From Nostoc sp. 106C (GTDB lineage Bacteria > Cyanobacteriota > Cyanobacteriia > Cyanobacteriales > Nostocaceae): 64,000 nucleotides of DNA. Below the pieces are notes generated by a model. It was not told the origin of the DNA. It did no database searches and worked only from the letters and a program-made list of their open reading frames with translations. A program made the position numbers and the translations under genes. Where the stretch lies: NCBI RefSeq assembly GCF_002154725.1, contig NZ_MTAW01000180.1, forward strand, positions 62,001 to 126,000, in the 5' to 3' direction. Of this stretch, positions 25,378-33,948 are shown piece by piece (positions within the stretch are counted from its first letter, which is position 1; every line of letters starts with the position of its first letter).

Positions 25378-27488
25378 ATAAAGTAATTGGCACAGGTGTT
25401 AACCGCAAGGATGGACTGGCAAAAGTCACAGGTACTGCCACCTACGCCGCCGAACATCAAATTCCGGGTTTGGTTCATGGTTATCTTGTTACCGCCACTA
25501 TTGCCAACGGACAAATTAAAAATATCGATACCAGTGCAGCCGAAAAAGCACCAGGGGTAATTGCTGTTTTCACCCACAAAAACCCACCCAAGATATTTAA
25601 ACCTGCCAATGACTTTATGACCTCGAAAATCTACGAGGCGCGTTTACCGTTGTCAGATGACAAAGTGCATTACGGTGGTCAAATTATCGGTTTGGTAGTA
25701 GCAGATACCTTCGAGCGAGCAAGAGATGCAGCCCATTTAGTTAAGGTGGAATACACAACCCAAAAGCCTTTGGTAGATGCCACAAAAGCCAACTTCAAAG
25801 AAGCACCGCCTTTGTTTGGTGAAGAACTAAAGTTCGAGAAAGGCAATATCGCAGCAGGTAACTCAGCCGCAGCAGTCAAAATTGAAGCAACTTACAAAAC
25901 TGCTACCGAACTGCACGCGCCAATGGAACCCCACGCCATTATTGCCCATTGGCAAGATAACAACTCTCTGACAGTCTACGAGCCATCGCAATGGGTAATG
26001 GGTACGCAGCGCACCTATGCACAACTTTTCGGACTGCCAACTGAACGAGTCCGGATTGTTACTCCTTTTCTGGGTGGGGGTTTTGGTTCCAAAGCTTTTC
26101 CCTGGCCTCATGGTGTTCTGGCGGCGGCCGCGGCTCGGCAAATCCAGCGTCCGCTTAAAGTTGTCCTCAGCCGTCGGCAAATGACAGCTAACGCCGGACA
26201 TCGCTCGGAAACTGAGCAATTGATCCGTTTGGGAGCAACTGCTGATGGTAGGCTAACTGTCATTGAGCATGAAGCAAAATCTGCTACCTCACCCGTAGAA
26301 GTCTTTCCCGAAGGTTGCACAGGTATTACGCCAGCAATGTATACTGCGCCAAATCTGCGACTCAAGCAAGAAATCGCAACTATGAATGTAGGTACACCCA
26401 CATTTATGCGTGCTCCGGGAGAGAATCCTGGAATGTGGGCAATGGAATCAGCAATTGATGAATTGGCTTGGGCGCTGAAGATTGACCCAGTAGAACTGCG
26501 CTTAAAAAACGAAACCAAAGAACACCAAAAGAAGGGTTTACCATTTTCAGCCAAGCATTTTGCTGATTGTTTGCGAGTGGGTGCAGAGAAATTTGGCTGG
26601 AAAGACAGACCAAAACAAGTGCGAACGCTCACCCGTGACGGTAAACTCATTGGTTGGGGAGTAGCAGCCGCCACCTTCCCTGGTATGAGAGGGAAAGCAT
26701 CAGTTAAAGCACGCTTGCTACCAGACGGTATAGCCCACATCCTGACTGCTGGCAATGATATGGGTACTGGCGCTTATACCGTTGTTGCTGCCACAGCCGC
26801 CGAGGTTTTGGGTTTACCAGTAGAAAAGGTACGGGTGGAAATGGGCGACTCCTTATTACCAGATGGTGGCTTGGCAGGTGGTTCGCAAATGACAGCATCT
26901 CTTATGCCAGCGGTAATGTCAGCCTGTCAGGAAGTCCTGAAAACTGCTAACGCTAAAACTGCACAGGAAGCGTTGACAAAACTGCATCAATCTGGAAGAG
27001 CCGCTTTTGAAGCCACAGCCTCCACCGCTCCAGGTGATGAAGCTAAGAAATGGGCGTTTCAGTCTTGGGGCGCACATTTCTGCGAAGTCAGTATCGATGA
27101 AGAAATTGGACGCCTACAGGTAACGCGCTGGGTATCGGTGATGGATATTGGCAAAGTCATCAATGCCAAAACCGCAGCTAGCCAAGTACGCGGCGGCGTC
27201 ATTATGGGTATTGGACAAGCTCTAATGGAAGAGTGCCACTTTGACCCTAACATCGGCTACCCCGTAGTCTACGATTTAGCTACTTACCACTTTCCCGCCC
27301 ATGCAGACATTCCCCGCATTCAAGTAGCCTTTGTTGGTGAACCAGATCTCAACTTCAACCCAGCAGGTGCAAGGGGTGTGGGTGAAATTGGTATTACAGG
27401 TGTATCAGCTGCGATCGCCAACGCAGTTTATCATGCCACAGGTAAACGCATCCGTGAGTTACCCATAACACCAGATAAATTATTGTAA
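25374..27488 (+). CDS. paoC: aldehyde oxidoreductase, molybdenum-cofactor subunit (PaoC/YagR type)
   Basis: 704-residue catalytic subunit that oxidises aldehydes to carboxylic acids at a molybdopterin centre in the periplasm. It has the usual hammerhead domain (about 15-120) and Moco-binding domains: GGGFGSKAF, RAPGENPGMWAMESA, MGTGAYTV, GGLAGGSQMTAS. The catalytic glutamate is E671 in GARGVGEIGITG. There is no own signal peptide, consistent with co-export with the Tat subunit. The last 80 bp of the gene plus the following 70 bp recur downstream (28439-28590, and more diverged at 29884-29990). The Moco-insertion chaperone gene is 6.5 kb downstream instead of adjacent. Confidence 0.93.
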   Translation: MNKVIGTGVNRKDGLAKVTGTATYAAEHQIPGLVHGYLVTATIANGQIKNIDTSAAEKAPGVIAVFTHKNPPKIFKPANDFMTSKIYEARLPLSDDKVHYGGQIIGLVVADTFERARDAAHLVKVEYTTQKPLVDATKANFKEAPPLFGEELKFEKGNIAAGNSAAAVKIEATYKTATELHAPMEPHAIIAHWQDNNSLTVYEPSQWVMGTQRTYAQLFGLPTERVRIVTPFLGGGFGSKAFPWPHGVLAAAAARQIQRPLKVVLSRRQMTANAGHRSETEQLIRLGATADGRLTVIEHEAKSATSPVEVFPEGCTGITPAMYTAPNLRLKQEIATMNVGTPTFMRAPGENPGMWAMESAIDELAWALKIDPVELRLKNETKEHQKKGLPFSAKHFADCLRVGAEKFGWKDRPKQVRTLTRDGKLIGWGVAAATFPGMRGKASVKARLLPDGIAHILTAGNDMGTGAYTVVAATAAEVLGLPVEKVRVEMGDSLLPDGGLAGGSQMTASLMPAVMSACQEVLKTANAKTAQEALTKLHQSGRAAFEATASTAPGDEAKKWAFQSWGAHFCEVSIDEEIGRLQVTRWVSVMDIGKVINAKTAASQVRGGVIMGIGQALMEECHFDPNIGYPVVYDLATYHFPAHADIPRIQVAFVGEPDLNFNPAGARGVGEIGITGVSAAIANAVYHATGKRIRELPITPDKLL

Positions 27489-27560
27489 TTTTCTTGGTTA
27501 TGCGATCGCATCTCTAATTGTCACTGCTTACTCGGTGCGATCGCTATCTGAGTTGAGCTG
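27409..27560 (+). repeat. paoC 3'-tail repeat, copy 1 (native)
   Basis: The final codons of paoC plus 72 bp of downstream DNA. It matches 28439-28590 over 152 bp with 6 substitutions and no gaps, and matches 29884-29990 in its coding part. The three copies bracket two cargo segments. Confidence 0.9.
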
Positions 27561-27609
27561 AATCAGCCATAATCAACAAAGAAGAAGCATTAGAAAGCAA
27601 GAGTGAACC

Positions 27610-27861
27610 ATGCATATCCTATCCCTTCATTATCCCGATGATTTACTCATTACCTCCGGCAAATCACCCCAAGCATTAGAAGCGGAACTAACATTTTTGC
27701 TTGCAGTCAAGCTATTTGAACTACGCCGACTATCTCTGGGTAAAGCCGCCGCCTTTTGCAACATGAATAAACCCCGATTCATGTATGAACTAGGACGTTT
27801 GCAAATTCCGGTTATCAACCTAGATGATGATCAAATCAGCGACGAATTACGCGATGACTAA
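27610..27861 (+). CDS. UPF0175-family antitoxin
   Basis: 83 residues with the UPF0175 pattern: an N-terminal beta-strand part (ILSLHYPDDLLITSGKS), then a helical DNA-binding region with LFELRRLSLGKAAAFCNMNKPRFMYELGR. This family is typically paired with DUF3368 PIN-like toxins. The last 8 nt overlap the toxin start (ATGACTAA), so expression is coupled. The protein would bind and silence the toxin and repress the operon. It lies directly after the first copy of the paoC tail repeat. Confidence 0.85.
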   Translation: MHILSLHYPDDLLITSGKSPQALEAELTFLLAVKLFELRRLSLGKAAAFCNMNKPRFMYELGRLQIPVINLDDDQISDELRDD

Positions 27862-28349
27862 CCCTGTGATTGTTGCTGATAGCAGTCCCCTCATCTCTTT
27901 ATCAATTATCGAGCAACTAGAAATTCTTCCCCAACTGTATCAGCGAATATTAATTCCTCCAGCAGTATGGGATGAAGTTACAGTCCAAGGTGTAGGTTTA
28001 CCTGGGTCACAAGCTGTTAGTCAACTAACTTGGTTAGAGATTGAAAATCCTGAAGCCCTATTATTAGAACCATTATCAATCTTATGTTGATCGTGGAGAA
28101 GCTGAAGCTATTGCCTTGGCTCAGTCCATCCCTGATAGTACGGTACTTTTGGATGATGCTCAAGCACGGAGGGTTGCAGAACGTTTAGGAATTCGCCGGA
28201 TAGGTACTCTTGGCATTTTGCGTAAGGCGAAAAAAGCGGGATTAATTGTTGAGATTAAAGTATATATTGAGCAGTTACGCATCAATGGCATTTATATTCG
28301 ACCTAGCTTGATTGATGCAATATTACGAGATGTGGGAGAAATAGAATAA
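27854..28349 (+). pseudogene. DUF3368 PIN-like toxin gene, frameshifted
   Basis: The toxin partner of the UPF0175 gene. The first part (NPVIVADSSPLISLSIIEQL to EPLSI) and the second part (YVDRGEAEAIALAQ to the end) are in different frames. Removing one T near 28082 (ATC-T-TAT) joins them into a normal DUF3368 protein of about 164 residues. The PIN acidic residues are present (VADSSPL; GEAEAIALA; VLLDDAQARR). As read, translation stops at 28090 after about 78 residues and the nuclease should be inactive. A sequencing error in the short TT run would restore it. Confidence 0.8.
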
Positions 28350-28438
28350 TTACTGATTCAGAGAATTTATTAGTAGGACTAGTATGAGGAATATTTTTTA
28401 CTTTCCGACATATTTCATAAATTATGACGAAGATAAAA

Positions 28439-28590
28439 CTGCGATCGCTAACGCAATTTATCATGCCACAGGTAAACGCATCCGTGAGTTACCCATAACA
28501 CCAGATAAATTATTGTAATTTTCTTGGTTATGCGATCGCATCTCTAATTGTCACTGCTTATTCGATGTGATCGCTATCTGAGTTGGGCTG
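28439..28590 (+). repeat. paoC 3'-tail repeat, copy 2
   Basis: 152 bp, about 96% identical to 27409-27560, including the last 24 codons of paoC, its stop and 70 bp beyond. It separates the toxin-antitoxin segment from the kinase-like gene. Confidence 0.9.
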
Positions 28591-28628
28591 TTCATGCAGT
28601 TTCTCATGCTGTGGCTGGACGGGGGAAA

Positions 28629-29762
28629 ATGGCTAAAAATCCTATAGAACTGAGAAGCAAGAGGTATTTCCATCTCAGTTCACAAATCGCTCAGTTGGAT
28701 AATGCACAATTGCGTTCTCTGTTTGGCAATAATGAGTCGAATGAGTCGAGCACGGGTTGGGGGATGAATCACACCATCGTCCTTGGGGAATCTAAGGTTT
28801 TTGTGAAACGTGTTCCAGTTACAAACATCGAATTTGACAACCTGTTCTCTACCAGAAACCTCTATGACCTGCCGACTTATTGTAATTACGGCTTCGGTTC
28901 TACTGGTTTTGGGGTCTTCCGAGAACTCGTGACCCACATCAAGACAACCAATTGGGTATTGTCGGGGGCGATCGCTTCCTTTCCACTGATGTATCATTAT
29001 CGGATTATTCCCTTCTTTGGGCGACGTGCAGATGTGGATGAGTCGCATCTGAAAGATTATGTTGAGTACTGGGGCAATAGTGCAAACGCTGGGAATTACC
29101 TGGTAGATAGAGCAAATGCCAACTATGAGTTAGTTCTGTTCCTAGAGTACATTCCGTATATTCTGGAAACATGGTTGCGGGACAACCCGAACAAACTTCA
29201 GCAACCCCTAAATGACTTACGTAAAACGATTGATTTTTTGAGGACGAAGGAAATCATCCACTTCGACGCACATTTTCGTAACGTCCTCACCGACGGCGAG
29301 CAGACATATTTAACCGATTTTGGGTTGGTACTAGACAAAAGTTTCGCGTTGACGAAAGATGAAGAGTCTTTCTTTGAGCAGAACAGATTTTATGATTACG
29401 GAGAAGTCTTGCGGAATCTTAGTCACCTGATTCGCTCACCGTATGATTCATGTTCGGAGAACGATAAACGCAGGATAATGAAGAAATATGGCATCAAAGA
29501 AGACTTAAAACCTTATGAATTGCGGTCTATATTACTCGACAACATCGAGCAGATACATACTGACGGAGACATCAAGTTAGATGAGTTCTATGTTGCCAGC
29601 ATCATCAAATACCGTAGCATCATTACGCTGATGCAAAACTTCTTTGCTGATATGTGGGAAAATAACAAGAAGGACACGAAACTTCGTCACATAGAACTAC
29701 AGCTGCTACTCAAACAGACGGGGTTTATTTCTGTTGCTGGAACCCACGGCGGATATTCGTGA
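28629..29762 (+). CDS. protein-kinase-like (Ser/Thr or small-molecule kinase fold) protein
   Basis: 377 residues from the ATG at 28629. The open frame extends to 28548, but that part lies in the repeat copy and is unlikely to be coding. Kinase-fold motifs: HFDAHFRNVLTDG (catalytic HxD...N loop) near residues 215-227 and LTDFGLVLD (DFG metal motif) near 232-240. VFVKRVPV near residue 57 holds the likely ATP-binding Lys. The N-lobe is short and there is no obvious glycine loop. It resembles APH/ChoK-like or defence-associated solitary kinases; the substrate is unknown. It is flanked on both sides by copies of the paoC tail, indicating acquired cargo. Confidence 0.72.
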   Translation: MAKNPIELRSKRYFHLSSQIAQLDNAQLRSLFGNNESNESSTGWGMNHTIVLGESKVFVKRVPVTNIEFDNLFSTRNLYDLPTYCNYGFGSTGFGVFRELVTHIKTTNWVLSGAIASFPLMYHYRIIPFFGRRADVDESHLKDYVEYWGNSANAGNYLVDRANANYELVLFLEYIPYILETWLRDNPNKLQQPLNDLRKTIDFLRTKEIIHFDAHFRNVLTDGEQTYLTDFGLVLDKSFALTKDEESFFEQNRFYDYGEVLRNLSHLIRSPYDSCSENDKRRIMKKYGIKEDLKPYELRSILLDNIEQIHTDGDIKLDEFYVASIIKYRSIITLMQNFFADMWENNKKDTKLRHIELQLLLKQTGFISVAGTHGGYS

Positions 29763-29883
29763 AAAGTTAACGTAATCGCACTTTTGTCAAGATGGCGCTG
29801 CTCATATTATAAGTACGACCAAGCTAGAAGGATTAACAGCATTGGCTTTCTAAAGATTTGCTATTGCTTGTTTGTTGCAAGTA

Positions 29884-29990
29884 AAATTGGCATTACAGGT
29901 TTGTCAACTGCGATCGCCAACGCAGTTTATCATGCCACAGGTAAACGCATCCGTGAATTATCCATAACACCTGATAAATTATTGTAATTT
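29884..29990 (+). repeat. paoC 3'-tail repeat, copy 3 (more diverged)
   Basis: It matches 27384-27490, encoding IGITGLSTAIANAVYH to TPDKLL plus the stop, with several substitutions. It starts further upstream in paoC than copy 2 but stops right after the stop codon. It sits at the end of a meaningless open frame (29784-29987), so it is a relic, not a gene. Confidence 0.85.
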
Positions 29991-30134
29991 GCTTTTGTTG
30001 AGAGCAGATTGCTAAGTGACTTTTCAGTTATCAGTTAATCCCTGAGTCTGAGGTTACCGTCGCAGATGGTAGGTTTCCCTTGGGGTCTCAATCTCCATGT
30101 GAACTGATAACTGTTCACTGTCCTTAGCATTGAT

Positions 30135-30300
30135 TTGACGTTTCAGTGTTTCGCGTAGCCTGAATCAACTTCCGGGTTCCTGGAATCAACATTAGGGTTG
30201 ACGTTTCAGTGTTTCGCGTAGTCTGAATCGACTTCCGGGTTCTTGGAATCAACATCAGGGTTGACGTTTCAGTGTTTCGCGTAGTCTGAATCAACTTCCG
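30135..30300. repeat. 63-bp tandem repeat, about 2.6 units
   Basis: Units begin at 30135, 30198 and 30261 with TTGACGTTTCAGTGTTTCGC. The first two are full length and differ at a few positions; the third stops after 40 bp. The unit length is a multiple of three and yields a repetitive 64-codon minus-strand frame, but no start signal or family supports coding. Confidence 0.85.
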
Positions 30301-30383
30301 CTTTGTGGTTAACACAAACAGACTGGCGTTCTAAAATTATCAATTAGAAAAAAATATCAGATGGGTAGGGGCATAGCAATGCC

Positions 30384-30577
30384 CAGTGGTGTCAACTTAA
30401 CGTGAAACCTGCTCTTGTGCAAGGTTTCGCCCTCACCCCCAGCCCCTCTCCCTGTGGGTGAGGGGAGCAAGAGATTTAATTCCCCAACTCCAGGGGGAGA
30501 AGGGTTAGGGGATGAGGGCGCGAGGTATTTGTACAACACCCGCCGTATATAGCTTTTAGCTTAAGTTGACACCAATG
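30384..30577. mobile_element. 194-bp MITE with 14-bp perfect TIRs and 9-bp target duplication
   Basis: TGGTGTCAACTTAA (30387-30400) and TTAAGTTGACACCA (30561-30574) are perfect inverted ends; three more bases on each side pair partly. Direct 9-bp repeats AGCAATGCC flank it (30375-30383 and 30578-30586). The interior carries CCTCACCCCCAGCCCCTCTC-type sequence and no gene. It is inserted in a GTAGGGGCATAGCAATGCC hairpin repeat, a relative of the element at 47808. Confidence 0.75.
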
Positions 30578-30901
30578 AGCAATGCCATGTCTATCGCTGT
30601 GTAAGCAGAGGGGCAGGGGGAGAAAAATCTCAGAAATTGGGTAATTTATTTTTTGGAGTTCGCTAAGATAAAAGTTATTAAGTAATAAAACTTGTATATC
30701 TACGGAAATACGGAAAGTAGTTAAGCAACTTAAAGACTAATAAATTTCCTGATGAGAAACTGTTTTAATTTTGTTATGGTCTGCCAGTGAAAAGACATTT
30801 TCCTAACTCTTGTTCCAATGCCATGTAGATGACACTGTTTCTAATTAGAAATACGTCACTGCTACCAAGGTAACGCCCTTTACTTGAAGAAACAGTTTCC
30901 T

Positions 30902-33900
30902 ATGAGTGACAATACGTCTGTTGGGAGTCTTTCTGAATCTGGTGTTTTGATTACCGAACAACTGTATCAGCGCCCTTGCAGACCGCTCAACCTGGAAGCC
31001 GAAGTTCAAATGCTTCGGGCATTAGGGCAACAGCTAACCCGCACTCCGCAAGCGATACTCAAGTATTTGGTGTCAGCAGCAGTTGATTTGTGCCAAGCCG
31101 GAACAGCTGGGGTCAGTTTAATTGAAACTCTGCTGAGTGGGAAAGAGGTATTCCGTTGGGTTGCCCTAGCCGGAGTTTATGAACAGTATGAGGGCAGCAC
31201 TACGGATCTGGAACACAGTCCTTGTGGAGTCTGCTTGAGTCGAGGCTGTCCGCAACTGTATCATCACCCAGAACGCTATTTTCCCAGCTTACCGTCAGCA
31301 GACCCGCCGATTGTCGAAGGGCTGGTGGTGCCACTGCTGTTAGAGGGGCAAGCACTAGGCACGATCTGGATTGTATCGCACGATAAGCAGCGGCAGTTTG
31401 ATGGCGAAGATGTGCGGATTCTGACCAGCTTGGCAGACTTTACTGCTGCGGCTTTACAAAGTAGTCGCCTTCGTCAAGCAGCTCTTGAGGCACAACAGGC
31501 GCAGCATCAAAGCCAAGCTCAGATGCACGCCTTGATGACAAATATGCCAGGGATGGTTTATCGCTATAGCCCCTGTGCTGATGGAGATCGCTTTAGTTTT
31601 GTTAATTCAGGTTGTCGCGACTTGTTTGAAGTCGAGCCAGAAGCAGCATTACAGGACGCAGGCTCCATTTTTAACCTGATTCACCCTGACGATCGCTCCT
31701 TGTTTCAATCATCGGTTGCAGCAGCCATTGAGAACTTTCTGCCGTGGGACTGGGAAGGCAGAATTATTACTCCATCCGGGCAACTGAAGTGGATTCATGG
31801 CAGGTCAAGTGCAGTACAAACCACACATGGAGATGTCTGGGATGGATTGCTAATTGATATCACCCAACGCAAACAAGCGGAACTGCTGCTGGTTGAGCAG
31901 AAGCGACTGCTGGAGTTGACTGCATCGGGACACCCACTCGATGAATGTCTTTCTTCGCTGTGTGCCTCAATGTCCAGACTGAATCCTCATGTTCGCGCTT
32001 GCATATTGCTGCCCAATGCTCAACGATCGGCGTTCAAGAGCTTAATTACTCTGGACTTTCCGCCATCGTTTGGGCAAGGACTCAAGGACGCTCCCATTAA
32101 TGAGCTGGCCATTGGCACCTGTGGCACAGCCGTGTATTGTGGTCAGCCTGTCACCTGCGCGGACATTGCCAATGATGATCGCTGGTCGCAAGGATGGCGA
32201 GATTTATGCGTAGCACATGGAATTCTAGCCTGCCATTCTGCACCTGTGCTGGGTTTGGACGGTCAGCCTCTTGGATCTTTGATGCTTTGCTTTGACGAAG
32301 CACGGATGCCGACCGATTGGGAATACGAACTAGCTGAGTTCGGCACTCATATTGCCAGTATCGTATTTGAGCGCGATCGCTCTAACTTGGCTCTGCGGGA
32401 AAGCGAAGAACTCAAGCAACGCATCCTAGAAAGCAGTCAAGACTGCATCAAAGTTTTAACGTTGAACGGCGAAATCCTTTACATGAGTCAAGGTGGACGA
32501 TGCCTTTTGGAAATTGACGAGCCAACGTCTTTTCTAAACGTCGATTGGACGAGTTTCTGGCAAGGTGAAGACTATGAGAATGTATTAGCCGCTATAGCCG
32601 TTGCTCAAGCGGGCAGTATCGGACAATTTCAAGGCTATCTCCCGACTATGAAGGGTAAGCCAAAATGGTGGGATAGCGTGATTTCGCCGATTAGAGATGG
32701 GTCAGGACAAGTTGTCCAACTGGTTGCCATCTCACGGGACATTACCAAGCAAAAGCTTGCTGAAGCCGAACGCGAACACATCTTGCAACAAGAACAAGCC
32801 GCACGCCAAGAAGCCGAACGCGCCAACCAAATTAAAGACGAGTTTTTGGCAGTACTGTCTCATGAATTGCGATCGCCCCTTAACCCCATTTTGGGTTGGA
32901 CAAGCTTACTTCGCAACGGCAGATTGGATGGGGTAAAAACTGCTTACGCACTGGAAACCATTGAGCGCAACGCCAAGCTACAGGTGCAATTAATTGAGGA
33001 TTTGCTTGATGTTTCTCGCATTTTACGCGGCAAACTGAGTTTGAATGTTATGCCTGTCGATCTGAATCTAGCGATCAAAGCTGCCTTAGAAACTGTTCGA
33101 TTAGCAGCAGAAGCGAAGTCACTGCAAATTCAGACGAAACTTTCACCAAAGGTTGTCACAATTACCGGAGATCCAGGGCGATTGCAGCAGGTGGTATGGA
33201 ATCTGTTATCGAATGCAGTCAAATTTACACCGAATGGAGGTCAGATTACAGTTGTATTAACAATAGTTGAAAATTATGCTCAAATTCAAGTGAGCGACAC
33301 TGGAAAAGGCATTAATCCTGACTTTCTCCCTTATATTTTTGAATATTTCCGCCAAGAAGATGGAACAACGACCCGCAAATTTGGCGGATTGGGGTTAGGA
33401 CTGGCGATCGCACGGCAAATTGTCGAATTGCATGGAGGCACGATTCAAGCTGATAGTCTAGGCGGGGAACAGGGGGCAACATTTATTGTCAAGTTGCCGT
33501 TGCCCAGAAATGAAAATCATGGTGCAACAGATGAGCAGATTCCTGTATTACCGACACTTCAGGCTTTACCTCTGGCAAATGTTCAGGTGCTTGTAATTGA
33601 AGATGATACAGACACTCGTGAATTAATCATCTTTATTCTCGAACAGGCTGGAGCGATTATCACCGCTGTACCGTCGGCTCTAGCAGCATTGCAGGCCCTA
33701 GCCCAATTTCAACCTGATGTGCTAGTTAGTGACATAGGAATGCCAGAGATGGATGGTTATATGCTCATGCAAAACATTCGGGCAATAATACAAGATAAGC
33801 CAATTCCAGCAGTTGCCCTGACTGCCTATGCTGGTGAAACCGATCGGCAGCAGGCTCAAAAGGCCGGATTTCAAAAGCATCTTTCTAAACCAATCGAGCC

Positions 33901-33946
33901 AGAGATGCTTGTGCAAGCGATTATAAGTTTAATTGAAAATCATTAG
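30902..33946 (+). CDS. hybrid sensor histidine kinase (GAF-PAS-GAF-PAS-HisKA-HATPase-REC)
   Basis: About 1014 residues from the ATG at 30902; a TTG at 30884 would add six. Numbering from 30884: GAF about 50-200, PAS/PAC about 205-330, GAF about 335-505, PAS about 510-630, phospho-acceptor H660 in VLSHELRSPLNP, HATPase with NLLSNAVKF (N box) and GLGLGLAIARQIV, and a receiver with acceptor D950 in VSDIGMPEMDG. There are no transmembrane segments, so it is a cytosolic sensor. The first GAF has a CGVCLSRGCPQLYHHPERYF segment, with cysteines that might hold a cofactor. It ends 2 nt before the XdhC gene, so the two are probably one transcript. Its output partner is not visible. Confidence 0.92.
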   Translation: MSDNTSVGSLSESGVLITEQLYQRPCRPLNLEAEVQMLRALGQQLTRTPQAILKYLVSAAVDLCQAGTAGVSLIETLLSGKEVFRWVALAGVYEQYEGSTTDLEHSPCGVCLSRGCPQLYHHPERYFPSLPSADPPIVEGLVVPLLLEGQALGTIWIVSHDKQRQFDGEDVRILTSLADFTAAALQSSRLRQAALEAQQAQHQSQAQMHALMTNMPGMVYRYSPCADGDRFSFVNSGCRDLFEVEPEAALQDAGSIFNLIHPDDRSLFQSSVAAAIENFLPWDWEGRIITPSGQLKWIHGRSSAVQTTHGDVWDGLLIDITQRKQAELLLVEQKRLLELTASGHPLDECLSSLCASMSRLNPHVRACILLPNAQRSAFKSLITLDFPPSFGQGLKDAPINELAIGTCGTAVYCGQPVTCADIANDDRWSQGWRDLCVAHGILACHSAPVLGLDGQPLGSLMLCFDEARMPTDWEYELAEFGTHIASIVFERDRSNLALRESEELKQRILESSQDCIKVLTLNGEILYMSQGGRCLLEIDEPTSFLNVDWTSFWQGEDYENVLAAIAVAQAGSIGQFQGYLPTMKGKPKWWDSVISPIRDGSGQVVQLVAISRDITKQKLAEAEREHILQQEQAARQEAERANQIKDEFLAVLSHELRSPLNPILGWTSLLRNGRLDGVKTAYALETIERNAKLQVQLIEDLLDVSRILRGKLSLNVMPVDLNLAIKAALETVRLAAEAKSLQIQTKLSPKVVTITGDPGRLQQVVWNLLSNAVKFTPNGGQITVVLTIVENYAQIQVSDTGKGINPDFLPYIFEYFRQEDGTTTRKFGGLGLGLAIARQIVELHGGTIQADSLGGEQGATFIVKLPLPRNENHGATDEQIPVLPTLQALPLANVQVLVIEDDTDTRELIIFILEQAGAIITAVPSALAALQALAQFQPDVLVSDIGMPEMDGYMLMQNIRAIIQDKPIPAVALTAYAGETDRQQAQKAGFQKHLSKPIEPEMLVQAIISLIENH

Positions 33947-33948
33947 TA

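Larger units (their letters stand above)
29991..30883. other. gene-free, repeat-rich spacer before the hybrid kinase
   Basis: Holds a 63-bp tandem repeat (30135-30300), an insertion of a MITE into another hairpin repeat (30366-30586), and about 300 bp of AT-rich DNA that presumably includes the promoter of the hybrid kinase/XdhC pair. No gene is seen. Confidence 0.6.

Noticed and set aside
29784-29987. 67-codon frame ending in the PaoC C-terminus
   Set aside because: Only the last 34 codons resemble PaoC; the upstream part is unrelated. It is a duplicated tail, not a gene.
30124-30315. 64-codon minus-strand frame with 21-residue repeats
   Set aside because: It is produced by the 63-bp tandem DNA repeat, with no ribosome-binding site or family support.
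27489-30883. Prophage or integrative element with its own integrase
   Set aside because: No integrase, transposase or phage structural gene is present between the duplicated paoC tails, so only the repeat pattern can be claimed.
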